From Paenibacillaceae bacterium (GTDB taxonomy: Bacteria > Bacillota > Bacilli > Paenibacillales > NBRC-103111), in assembly GCA_029256185.1 (NCBI GenBank), contig JAQSYI010000005.1, positions 124,001 through 188,000 on the forward strand: a stretch of 64,000 bases of DNA, written 5' to 3'. The translations under genes were made by a program, and so were the position numbers. Shown here piece by piece: positions 51,321 through 59,604 of the stretch. Position 1 is the stretch's first letter. The number at the start of each line of letters is the position of its first letter. The notes beneath the pieces are model-generated. The model saw nothing but the letters and a program-made list of their open reading frames with translations, was not told the DNA's origin and searched no databases.

Positions 51321-52480
51321 TGGGAACCGGCTACATCGGCAACCTTTTGTACAACTTCCTTCTTCTCAACTGTAGAGTTGCGGATCTTCTCCTGCAGCAA
51401 TTCGTAGAAGTGATCATGATCGAAGCTGTCCAGCTCTACCCAGCTGTCGGTCCAGGTGGAGTGGTGAATGGCGTTGGAGATGGTCAGGCCGAATACGCCC
51501 TCTTCTCCGGGAGCCAGCAGCTTCTCCCCGTTCAGGATAGCCTTGGTGAAGTTCTTCATGATGCCCACATGCTGCTCGCCGCCGCTGTGGTCAACGGGAA
51601 TATCACACTTCCAGGCTTCCGGCCGGGCAAAGGCCAGCTTGTTGGTGAGGTTATGCTCCCGCTCGGAAATCCGGTTGCGGTGAAACGTAAGCGTGTTGTT
51701 CTCTACCACGATCTTGCCCATATCGCCGGAAATTTCCAGACGGTTGGTGCCGGGAGCTTCCCCGGTCGAGGTGATGTAAACTCCGCTTGCGCCGTTCTCG
51801 TACTCCAGGTAAGCTGTTACATCGTCTTCCACTTCAATATTGTAATATTTGCCGAAGCTGCAGAAGGAACGCAGCCGTTTGGGCATGCCCAGCATCCATT
51901 GCAGCAGGTCAAGGTTATGAGGATTTTGGTTGATCAGCGTGCCGCCGCCTTCGCCTTCCCAGGTGGAGCGCCAGGAGCCGGAGTCATGGTAGTATTGGGG
52001 TCTGTACCAGTCGGTAATAATCCAGACTACGCGTTTCATCTCGCCCAGCTCTCCGCTTTGCACCAGATCTCTTACCTTCTGGTAAACGGGATTGGTCCGT
52101 TGGTTGTACATGATGCAGAAGAGCTTGTCGGATTTCTCTGCCGCGGCGTTCATCTCAAGCACTTGCTTGGTGTACACGCCGGCAGGCTTCTCTACGAGCA
52201 CATGAAGGCCGTGGGCAAAGCCGTCAATGGCAAGCTGCGGGTGATCATAATGGGGAACTGCGATCAGGACCGCATCGATCAAGCCGCTCTTGTACATATC
52301 CGCCGCATTGGCAAACACGGCTACTCCCGGCGCATTCTTCTGCGCCCATTCCCTGCGCTCTTCGCTTATATCGCACAAGGCGCCAAGCTCCAGCCCCGGG
52401 ACCTTGTTATCCTTGATATTCTTGGTGTGCGAGGAGCCCATGTTGCCCAGGCCGATAATGCCGATTCTTACCTTTTCCAT
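51317..52480 (-). CDS. Gfo/Idh/MocA-family oxidoreductase
   Basis: A 387-residue dehydrogenase with Rossmann motif GLGNMG (10-15), EKPAGVY at 97-103 and the substrate-domain motif GEGGGTLINQNPHNLDLLQW. GAAGGAGGAAG precedes the ATG. It heads the operon Gfo/Idh, TIM barrel, Gfo/Idh, which faces away from an AraC regulator. The stop lies inside a palindromic element. Confidence 0.9.
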   Translation of the reverse strand: MEKVRIGIIGLGNMGSSHTKNIKDNKVPGLELGALCDISEERREWAQKNAPGVAVFANAADMYKSGLIDAVLIAVPHYDHPQLAIDGFAHGLHVLVEKPAGVYTKQVLEMNAAAEKSDKLFCIMYNQRTNPVYQKVRDLVQSGELGEMKRVVWIITDWYRPQYYHDSGSWRSTWEGEGGGTLINQNPHNLDLLQWMLGMPKRLRSFCSFGKYYNIEVEDDVTAYLEYENGASGVYITSTGEAPGTNRLEISGDMGKIVVENNTLTFHRNRISEREHNLTNKLAFARPEAWKCDIPVDHSGGEQHVGIMKNFTKAILNGEKLLAPGEEGVFGLTISNAIHHSTWTDSWVELDSFDHDHFYELLQEKIRNSTVEKKEVVQKVADVAGSH

Positions 52481-52643
52481 TCTTGACTTCCTCCTTCAAT
52501 TGTGTACCGCCAGAATGTGTGCATAAGCTAATTTTTCAATTGTACAATCCCTCTAAATGTAACACTTATGCCAGTGGCGGAGTTGGAGATAATTGTTTGA
52601 AACTATGCAAATCTTGCTGTATTATGGAGACGAGGTGAACTGC

Positions 52644-53492
52644 ATGAAGGACAACCGCAAGCAGTCGTTTTTTGCCGGTGCGGCAGATGGCTCCTACCGT
52701 TTTCACCATAGCCGGGACGAGCGTCCGAACCCCCGGGATTACAAGCCACATTATGAAAACGGCTATGAAATTTACATGTTCATCAACGGCGAAGGAAGCT
52801 ATACCATCGAGGGCAGCCGCTATGAGCTGGAGCCCTATTCCATTCTGCTGATGAACCCCAACGAGCTTCATGTCCTGAACATATCCGAGCAATCGCCCTA
52901 TGAGCGGATTGTCTTTGGCATAAATGAGAGTTTCTTGCCTCCCTTCATGTTGAACGGCGTGGACTTCTTCCGCTGCTTCAAGTTTCGCAAGCTGGGCCAC
53001 GGCAACCAGCTCAAGTCGGAGACTGTCAGGGGCGCCGGGCTGGTACAGCTGTTCGAGAAGCTGCAAAGTCTGCTGGAGCGCAAAACCCCCGAGAATGAGC
53101 TGGTGGCCAAATGTGTAATCGTGGAGATCCTCTCTGCCATCAACCAGATCTACGAGGCGGACCATCCAGCAAGCCACCGGAGCGCCAATCACAAGGTGCG
53201 CGCTGTGCTGGAGCATATTAACGCCAACTTGGACGAGCAGTTGAATCTGGATCTGCTTTCAGAGAAGTTCTTTGTGACCAAATACCATCTGTGCCGGATT
53301 TTCAAGGAGGAGACCGGCTTCTCCATCAATCAGTACATCACCTACAAGCGGATTCATATGGCCGATGCGCTGATGCAGGAGGGCAATACGCCCACTCAGG
53401 CCTGCTTCATGTCCGGCTTCAATTGCTATTCCAATTTCTTCAAGTCCTACCGCAAGCTCACCGGCAAATCGCCCCGCAAGAGCAAGGCTTAG
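52644..53492 (+). CDS. AraC-family regulator with N-terminal cupin domain
   Basis: A 282-residue regulator. ATG 52644 follows GACGAGGTGAACTGC; the upstream ATG at 52593 lacks a ribosome site. The cupin-like sensor is at about 20-130 (HYENGYEIYMFINGEGSYTI) and the double helix-turn-helix at about 185-280 (FFVTKYHLCRIFKEETG, then NTPTQACFMSGFNCYSNFFK). It is divergent from the Gfo/Idh operon, which it most likely activates. Confidence 0.88.
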   Translation: MKDNRKQSFFAGAADGSYRFHHSRDERPNPRDYKPHYENGYEIYMFINGEGSYTIEGSRYELEPYSILLMNPNELHVLNISEQSPYERIVFGINESFLPPFMLNGVDFFRCFKFRKLGHGNQLKSETVRGAGLVQLFEKLQSLLERKTPENELVAKCVIVEILSAINQIYEADHPASHRSANHKVRAVLEHINANLDEQLNLDLLSEKFFVTKYHLCRIFKEETGFSINQYITYKRIHMADALMQEGNTPTQACFMSGFNCYSNFFKSYRKLTGKSPRKSKA

Positions 53493-53531
53493 AAAACACA
53501 AGGCAGAAGGACCACATGGCGTAGAAGATAC

Positions 53532-53579
53532 TTGACACCATTAGTGATTTCCTGTATAAGTAAATCTAATCATGATTAG
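53532..53579 (+). promoter_or_regulatory. argS promoter with palindrome at the transcription start
   Basis: TTGACA (53532-53537), a 17-bp spacer and TATAAG (53555-53560) make a near-consensus sigma-A promoter. A perfect 14-bp palindrome, CTAATCATGATTAG (53566-53579), lies at the expected start site. Confidence 0.8.
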
Positions 53580-53599
53580 TGAAACCACATATTCTGAAT

Positions 53600-53852
53600 A
53601 TTGATGAACGGGAGAGTAATCCATGACAGCCAGTCGCAGCGAGCCGGACAAGGTGGAAGCCGGTACGGATGGCAGGGATGAAGCGGACCCGGGAAATGAT
53701 GGGCTAAAACTGTCGGCTTGACAGATTAGGCGCATCCGGTCGAGGACCGTTACAACGATAGAGGGGCCCATCCGCCACAGGCTGGGCACTTAGAGTGGTA
53801 CCGCGGGGTTGCACAGCTCCCGTCTCTTATTTTGGAGACGGGGGCTTTTTAT
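53600..53852 (+). promoter_or_regulatory. T-box leader, arginine specifier (CGG)
   Basis: The T-box sequence AGAGTGGTACCGCGG is at 53792-53806. Stem I begins CGGGAGAGTAATCC (CGGG 53609-53612, S-turn AGAGTA 53613-53618), and its base closes with CCCG at 53688-53691. The specifier loop GAAGCGGA reads CGG at 53684-53686 followed by the conserved purine. The codon is Arg, matching the gene downstream. Uncharged tRNA-Arg would stabilise the antiterminator. Confidence 0.93.
53819..53852 (+). terminator. T-box-controlled terminator
   Basis: CCCGTCTC pairs with GAGACGGG, followed by GCTTTTTATTTT. It is the regulated terminator of the arginine T-box. Confidence 0.9.
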
Positions 53853-53879
53853 TTTGACTTTGGCTGGGGGGCATATTCT

Positions 53880-55889
53880 ATGTTAAATGAAGAGATTGCG
53901 GCGATATTGGCAGAGCTTCTGCCGGAAATTCATAATCAGGCCGACGGGAGCAGGCTGTCGGCCGAGGAGCTCCTCCTCCATATTGAACACCCTGCTGCAT
54001 CCAAGCACGGGGATTACAGCACGAATATCGCCCTGCAGCTGGCCAAGCTGCTCAAGCGTTCCCCGCTGTCCATTGCCAACGAGATGAAGGACAGGCTGGC
54101 TGTCCATCCTGCAATGAAGACCTTGTTTGTCCGGATCGAAGTGGCTCCTCCCGGCTTCATCAATCTGTTCGTGAACTGGGAGCAATGGGCGGCAAGGGAA
54201 TTGGGCGTCCCTGCTTCCGCTGCTTCTGCCTCAGGCGGAGACAGCGTCAAGGCGATTATCGAGCACACCTCCATCAACCCCAATAAGTCAGCCCACATCG
54301 GCCATCTGCGGAACTCCTGCATCGGCGATACACTGGCCCGGATGCTGAAGCGGACCGGCTGCCGGGTGGAGGTCCACAACTATATCGATGATCTGGGGAA
54401 TCAGTTGGCGGATACCATGGTGGGACTCCTGCAAACCTCGACGGACGGGGAGTTTGCGCGGTTCGGGGATTTCTGTTGGGAGACTTATGCCAAGATCAAC
54501 AAGGCGTACAAGGAAAACCCGGAATTGCTGAAGGAGCGAACCGCCGTCCTCCATGAGCTGGAGAAGGGAAATTCCAACATGGCTTGGCTGGGGCTGGTGG
54601 TTGCCGAGCGGATTGTCAAGGAGCATCTGGAGGAAATGGGCAGGTTCGGAATACACTACGACGTGCTTGTCTGGGAGAGCAGCATCATCCGCGAGGGCTT
54701 CTGGACGCAGGCATTCGAGCTTTTGCGTAAAACCTCCGTCTTCCGGCAGGAGACGGAGGGGAAGCTGGCCGGATGCTGGGTGCTGCGGCAGCCGGGGAGC
54801 CAGGGCGGTTTGGACCATCCTGAGGACCCGAATGGTCCCGGCAACGGGAGCAGTTTGAACAGTCCGGGCAGTCTGAGCGGCAGGAACGATCCCATCGGCT
54901 GTGCCGGTCAGGAGGAAAGGAATGCGGCCGGGGACGGACAGGCGGACTTTCAAGCCGATAAGGTACTGGTGCGCTCCAATGGTATTCTCACGTATACAGC
55001 CAAGGACATCGCCTATCATCTATGGAAATTCGGCGTGCTGGGCAAGGATTTCCGTTACCGGAAATTTGCTGACAGACTTTGGTCTACCAGCCGGGAAGGA
55101 GTGCGGAAGGGAATCGGACGGGCTGATCTGGTCATTAATGTGATCGACCACAGGCAGGAGTATCCCCAGACGATGGTCAAGCAGGCGCTTGCAGCCCTGG
55201 GATTCGCCAAGCAGGCGGAGCAGCTGCGGCATGTAAGCTACGGCGTTGTACATTTAAGTCCCGATACAGCGCGCGGATTGGGCTTGGACACCTCTGACGG
55301 CAGAAGCTCCTATCCCATGTCGGGAAGACAGGGCATCGGGATCAAGGTAGCGGACATCCTTCACCGGATGGAGCAGGTTATAGACTCCAAGCGCTCGCGG
55401 AAAGCGGGCATCTCCAGCCTCGCTGTGGCCGCCGCATCCATCCGTTATTATCTGCTTCGCTTTCATCTCCAGACTGAAGTGGTGTTTGATCTGGAGCAAG
55501 CGACGGAGGTAACCGGGAACACGGGGGTGTACCTGCTCTATTCTTATGCCAGAGCCTGGAGCATTCTGGAAAAATCGGGCGTGGAAGCGGTGGCGGCTGG
55601 TGAGCCATTGGCCTGGAACCGGTTGGAGGACCAGGAGCACAGCCTGCTGAGGCATATTGCCTATTGGCCGGAAACGCTCCATGAAGCGGTACGGGAGCTG
55701 GCCCCCCATCAGATATGCTCCTACCTGCACGAATTGTCCACTTTGTTCAATCATTTCTATGCCGTCTGCCCTATTCTCAAGGCGGATTCGGCCAAGAAAA
55801 GCTTCAGGCTCTGGCTGACGGGCCAATTCAGGGAGACCATGCAGGACGGGCTGGAAATCCTGGGACTGCCTGCCCCGAAGGGGATGTAG
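53880..55889 (+). CDS. argS: arginyl-tRNA synthetase (class I)
   Basis: A 669-residue enzyme charging tRNA-Arg. The N-terminal tRNA-contact domain is at about 1-115, the HIGH motif (AHIGH) at about 138-142, and the LTYTAKDIAYHLWKFG segment is typical of ArgRS. A KMSK-equivalent MSGRQG is near 480, and the C-terminal DALR anticodon-binding domain is at about 540-669. ATG 53880 follows GGGGGG; an open frame upstream lies in the terminator. It is about 110 residues longer than most ArgRS, partly because of an insert of about 45 residues at 308-355 rich in Gly, Asn, Pro and Ser. The T-box with a CGG specifier confirms the amino acid. Whether this is the only ArgRS of the cell is not known. Confidence 0.93.
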   Translation: MLNEEIAAILAELLPEIHNQADGSRLSAEELLLHIEHPAASKHGDYSTNIALQLAKLLKRSPLSIANEMKDRLAVHPAMKTLFVRIEVAPPGFINLFVNWEQWAARELGVPASAASASGGDSVKAIIEHTSINPNKSAHIGHLRNSCIGDTLARMLKRTGCRVEVHNYIDDLGNQLADTMVGLLQTSTDGEFARFGDFCWETYAKINKAYKENPELLKERTAVLHELEKGNSNMAWLGLVVAERIVKEHLEEMGRFGIHYDVLVWESSIIREGFWTQAFELLRKTSVFRQETEGKLAGCWVLRQPGSQGGLDHPEDPNGPGNGSSLNSPGSLSGRNDPIGCAGQEERNAAGDGQADFQADKVLVRSNGILTYTAKDIAYHLWKFGVLGKDFRYRKFADRLWSTSREGVRKGIGRADLVINVIDHRQEYPQTMVKQALAALGFAKQAEQLRHVSYGVVHLSPDTARGLGLDTSDGRSSYPMSGRQGIGIKVADILHRMEQVIDSKRSRKAGISSLAVAAASIRYYLLRFHLQTEVVFDLEQATEVTGNTGVYLLYSYARAWSILEKSGVEAVAAGEPLAWNRLEDQEHSLLRHIAYWPETLHEAVRELAPHQICSYLHELSTLFNHFYAVCPILKADSAKKSFRLWLTGQFRETMQDGLEILGLPAPKGM

Positions 55890-55977
55890 GAATTCGCAGA
55901 AACCGCGACATTATCGTGGCCGTTTTGCGAGAAGGTAGTGACACCATTCACGTAAAAACGGGAGAATTTTGAAACAA

Positions 55978-56015
55978 GCCAGAGCATCCCCCCGAATCGA
56001 TCAGGATGCTCTGGC
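55978..56015 (+). terminator. probable terminator of argS
   Basis: GCCAGAGCATCC and GGATGCTCTGGC form a perfect 12-bp stem, followed by GGAGCTTTAT, a weak T-run. It lies about 90 bp after the argS stop and 60 bp from the end of the convergent membrane-protein gene. Confidence 0.6.
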
Positions 56016-56076
56016 GGAGCTTTATGAAACCGAACTCAGGCTCGCCGCTCATTCAGATCCGCCCATCATTTGATTA

Positions 56077-56793
56077 TCATTTAACTGATTCTTTACAGGG
56101 AAGTTTTAGTTGCACCTCATCCAAAAAACTAATCAAAGCTTTAGTTACAACAGGGTCACTCATAGAAAATATTTCTCTCATTTCTTTGAAGAAAAACCTG
56201 CCCAAATTGATGAATGCTATAAGAATGACAATGACTGCGCAGCAACTTACTCCAAAAAGTATGGCATCACTTTGAGATAAAATAGTCTTACTATAAGTGA
56301 ATTTCACATATTCCACCCAAACCGGCACAGTGAAAGCCAGTACAACCCCCGGAACTATAAATGAAGGAATTTTCTCCCGATCCAACTTTTTTTGCAGCAG
56401 TTCTTTAATATGTATCACTTGCTTCACACTGTCCAAGTCATTTTTTTCCAAATAATCAATCATCAATTCGACTCTCATATCCTCGAACTCTTTTGTTCTC
56501 CAGCCTTTATGTTTAGACCGTATACTATATTTTCGTTTAAGTACCCTTTTAGCCCTGCGAACAAAATAAGCCATGAAACTAATAAACAAAATGATCGAAC
56601 CTATACCGTATAGGATCAGCCAGATCCCCCCATCCCGGAATAGGTAGTAAGGAATCAGTAGCAAAGAAGAAAGTGCAAAAGGGAAGTTTATGATCAATAT
56701 ACTCGTAATAAAGTGAACCGCCTTCATATACTTAAAAACTAAACTATAGGAAGTAAGATTTAATCTGTAATAGCGAACAATATCATTAATCAC
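56077..56793 (-). CDS. AT-rich four-helix membrane protein of unknown function
   Basis: A 238-residue protein. GTG 56793 follows TGGAGGAGCTTAC; the longer frame to 56811 would overlap this ribosome site. Predicted helices lie at about 25-46, 52-73, 140-160 and 172-192, with a basic cytoplasmic stretch (RRAKRVLKRKY) and an acidic loop (EKNDLDSVKQVIHIKELLQKK) between pairs. No family is recognised. Codon use and base composition are visibly AT-richer than all neighbours, which suggests recent acquisition. It stands alone. Confidence 0.7.
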   Translation of the reverse strand: MINDIVRYYRLNLTSYSLVFKYMKAVHFITSILIINFPFALSSLLLIPYYLFRDGGIWLILYGIGSIILFISFMAYFVRRAKRVLKRKYSIRSKHKGWRTKEFEDMRVELMIDYLEKNDLDSVKQVIHIKELLQKKLDREKIPSFIVPGVVLAFTVPVWVEYVKFTYSKTILSQSDAILFGVSCCAVIVILIAFINLGRFFFKEMREIFSMSDPVVTKALISFLDEVQLKLPCKESVK

Positions 56794-56848
56794 GTAAGCT
56801 CCTCCACACATAAATTCTTATTTGGGTTTATATCCCCATTATAGCATG

Positions 56849-56878
56849 AAAAAAAATCACAGAAGGAATCTTCTGTGA
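56849..56878 (-). terminator. intrinsic terminator of the lyase/FAD operon
   Basis: On the minus strand TCACAGAAG pairs with CTTCTGTGA over a four-base loop, followed by eight T. It lies 30 bp after the stop of the FAD oxidoreductase gene. Confidence 0.9.
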
Positions 56879-56908
56879 CTCATCAGCTTTGATCCTGTCC
56901 CCGCCTCA

Positions 56909-58792
56909 TCACCGGGATTTCGCTTCCCTCCATCCCTCGAGAGCAGCTTTTACAACATTTTTGATATTCTCTGTCACCGAATACTCATAGGTGCCTGACT
57001 CTCTGGATGTAATCCTCTGAATATAGCTTCCATCCTCCACTGCCCTATTCAGAGATTTCCCGATCACGTCTCTCGACTCCTCGTATGAATTCCCTAGCTT
57101 AATTAGCGACATCACAGAATGAATAAAATATTGGAAATAAGTAATGCGAAACACAGCAGCATCTATGCTCGAACCTGCGTTCATCTCATACAGCGGTTTA
57201 TGCAATTCCTCCGGATTTTCGATGATATGGCATAACTCCGGTATGATTTCCTTATCCCGCAGCTTTCCTAACAGATAAATGGCCATATACCCGCGCATTT
57301 GGTTGTGTTTTCGGCAGTCCTGCAGCACAAAGGAATCTCTCTGTTTCACCATATCTCTTAAGACAGGAAGAGAGGAAGGGTCGCCCAATACCGCCAGAGC
57401 AATGGCACTGTGCTTCTTCAGAAATTCCGCTTCCGCAGCTTCCATCCATTCTCGCAGATAGGGGATTATTGTGCCTCCCAGCCTTTTGGAGGACCAGATG
57501 GCAACTCCAGGTCGCTCTCCGGATAAGCCTTCACGAATTTGCTCCCGGTCGGTCAGCCATTCTATGCTTTTATTCCTGCCGGGATTGGCCGGATAAGCAA
57601 AGATCGCTCCCGTATTATTTTTTTCATCCAGACACCCGCTCTGCTCCAGGATCGGCCGCAGCTCTTCATAGGATACATCATGAATGGAAATGGACCTGCG
57701 TATGGATAACCAGGCTGTTTCAGCCGCTGCCTCCCCGGCCTTCTGCATATCGCGCTGCATTCTGACACAGGAAGATAAATCATGGTCGAACGACATACAC
57801 CGGCCGGCCACCAGAATCCCTTCCCGCTCCTTGGGTATCATTACGCCCAGAGGAACCGGCACACATATATTAACCGCGCCCAAGTTGCTTGCTACCAGCC
57901 AGTCTTGAAGCACTTCACTTTCCATGGCGTTATCCCTGCCGTGTTTATCCACATCGGCACTGGCATAGAATACAGGCTCCTCGGTATGCTGACCCTGAAG
58001 CTCATCGGATAAGGTTAATGTAACCTTGCCCTCTATCCTTCGTCCCTCTCTGATTCCTATGAGGGGGGCGAGATAGAACAGCCGGTCCTCTTCGGGATAA
58101 GCATCCTCCAACTGCCGGGCATGTGCATTCACAATACCATCGGACAAATGGAAGGCATTAGTCTGATCCGTACAGCCGGAATCCAGATTGGTCCTGACCA
58201 TATTCCCCCCCTTCAAGCACACTTTTACACTGGTGAAGGGTTGGCTTCTTCCATCCAGTTCCCTCCCCATATGTGTCTTGCAGCCTGCCAAATGGCTTAC
58301 TTCAGCATCCCCGGTACAGTCTATAACCACTTGGCAGCCACTGGCGTTCAGTCCCCGGGGCCCAATCCACTGAATTCCTTTTACGCAATTCCCCTCCATA
58401 AACACACCGATAACAGTGGATTCATAGCACAACTGCACTCCATGCTCCAGCGCAGCCCGCTCCAATGCGTATTTCTTGGCATCCGGGTTAAATCCGCTGA
58501 ATTTTGTATACACTTTTCCATGATATTCCTCGATTACTTCATCCAATTCTTCAAAAAAACCGCCGGGAGAACCAAAATAATAGCCGTTGACCGCTCCAGC
58601 CGTTCCTGTGCCTCCCATGCCATTCATTTTTTCGATTCCTAATACCTTTAACCCCCGGCGTGCCGCTGCAATGGCCGCAATGGCGCCGGCCGTGCCCAGA
58701 CCTGCCACAATCACATCATAGGATTCGGAGAAAGGAATCTCCGCCACCCCTTTTTCCACTACGAGCGCATCAACTTTTTGCAAAAGCTTCAT
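56909..58792 (-). CDS. FAD-dependent oxidoreductase (PF12831-like) with C-terminal helical extension
   Basis: A 627-residue flavoprotein. Rossmann motif GLGTAG is at about 31-36, Glu near 54 (GIEKMNGMGG), and the second FAD contact VIDCTGDAEV near 160. GRCMSFDHDLSSCVRMQRDM is the PF12831-type C-terminal FAD segment. Residues about 460-620 form a helical, HEAT-like extension (LAVLGDPSSLPVLRDM, YLLGKLRDKEIIPELCHII) absent from the shorter relative at 1247. ATG 58792 overlaps the stop of the preceding small flavoprotein gene as ATGA, so the two are coupled and their products may form a complex. Located after a cytosolic lyase, it probably oxidises lyase products. Substrate unknown. Confidence 0.85.
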   Translation of the reverse strand: MKLLQKVDALVVEKGVAEIPFSESYDVIVAGLGTAGAIAAIAAARRGLKVLGIEKMNGMGGTGTAGAVNGYYFGSPGGFFEELDEVIEEYHGKVYTKFSGFNPDAKKYALERAALEHGVQLCYESTVIGVFMEGNCVKGIQWIGPRGLNASGCQVVIDCTGDAEVSHLAGCKTHMGRELDGRSQPFTSVKVCLKGGNMVRTNLDSGCTDQTNAFHLSDGIVNAHARQLEDAYPEEDRLFYLAPLIGIREGRRIEGKVTLTLSDELQGQHTEEPVFYASADVDKHGRDNAMESEVLQDWLVASNLGAVNICVPVPLGVMIPKEREGILVAGRCMSFDHDLSSCVRMQRDMQKAGEAAAETAWLSIRRSISIHDVSYEELRPILEQSGCLDEKNNTGAIFAYPANPGRNKSIEWLTDREQIREGLSGERPGVAIWSSKRLGGTIIPYLREWMEAAEAEFLKKHSAIALAVLGDPSSLPVLRDMVKQRDSFVLQDCRKHNQMRGYMAIYLLGKLRDKEIIPELCHIIENPEELHKPLYEMNAGSSIDAAVFRITYFQYFIHSVMSLIKLGNSYEESRDVIGKSLNRAVEDGSYIQRITSRESGTYEYSVTENIKNVVKAALEGWREAKSR

Positions 58793-59604
58793 TGCATTCT
58801 CACCTTCCCTTCAGCATGCAGCAGTCCTGCTTCAAGAGCCTCCAGGGGATTCCTATAAGCGGCGGACGGCAGCAAGCTCCAATTATCCATAACCCTTACA
58901 GGCCCCTGATCTGCGCGGATATCAAAAGAAGCTCCCACGGAAATGATCCTCCACGCCTTCCACTCGCCCGGTCTGTTCCTCCAGAAGGTATGAAGCTTCT
59001 CCCTGGCAGAGCTCCAGTCATCGTCAGCTTCAACAGGCAGCCTGACAATCACCTCTCCGCGCTGTTTTCCTTTCATCAATTCCACCGCTCCCTGGGATGC
59101 CGGGCTGCATATGGAGGCTTCTTCCTCCGAATATAACAGCGCATTGATACTTTTGATTTTTATGAAATCTCCTGGAAGAGCATCTGTCCTTGTATCAATA
59201 ATTGTATTCGTAAAAAACTTCTTAAAGCCTGATGCGGTATGGACCTCTACACAATATTGGCTTTCCGCCCGAGTGATGCCTACAAGCTCGGCCATTAGCA
59301 GAATATTGAATTGATCCTTTTTTAACCTGTTGTACACTAGCGGCGCCAAGGCCGGAATATGAACCTCTCCCTGCTCCGATAGAATATTCCTCTGAAGCAT
59401 TTCCAGTTTCAGCTGCTTTCCCGTTTCCGATAAAATAACATCATTCCATCCTTCACCGATCCTGTAGGCATTTGCAAATTCGTATCCTGCGAGAGCGGTT
59501 CTTTCCAGGATCAAGGTGTCTGCCTTATTGGCATAAGCTGCCCCTATTCCTGCAAAGGTTGCTCCAAGAACAATCAAAGGGTAGAACTCTCTTTTATCAT
59601 CCAT
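58789..59604 (-). CDS. small FAD/NAD-binding protein, partner of the larger flavoprotein
   Basis: A 271-residue protein. ATG 59604 follows AAGGCGGGG and overlaps the lyase stop by 8 bases; the frame further upstream belongs to the lyase region. The N-terminus PLIVLGATFAGIGAAYA is a degenerate dinucleotide-binding motif (GATFAG at 14-19), followed by LILERTALAGYEF. The C-terminal NPLEALEAGLLHAEGK resembles flavoprotein termini. It is too short for a full oxidoreductase and is coupled on both sides, which suggests a regulatory or electron-transfer subunit. No close family is recognised. Confidence 0.72.
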   Translation of the reverse strand: MDDKREFYPLIVLGATFAGIGAAYANKADTLILERTALAGYEFANAYRIGEGWNDVILSETGKQLKLEMLQRNILSEQGEVHIPALAPLVYNRLKKDQFNILLMAELVGITRAESQYCVEVHTASGFKKFFTNTIIDTRTDALPGDFIKIKSINALLYSEEEASICSPASQGAVELMKGKQRGEVIVRLPVEADDDWSSAREKLHTFWRNRPGEWKAWRIISVGASFDIRADQGPVRVMDNWSLLPSAAYRNPLEALEAGLLHAEGKVRMQ

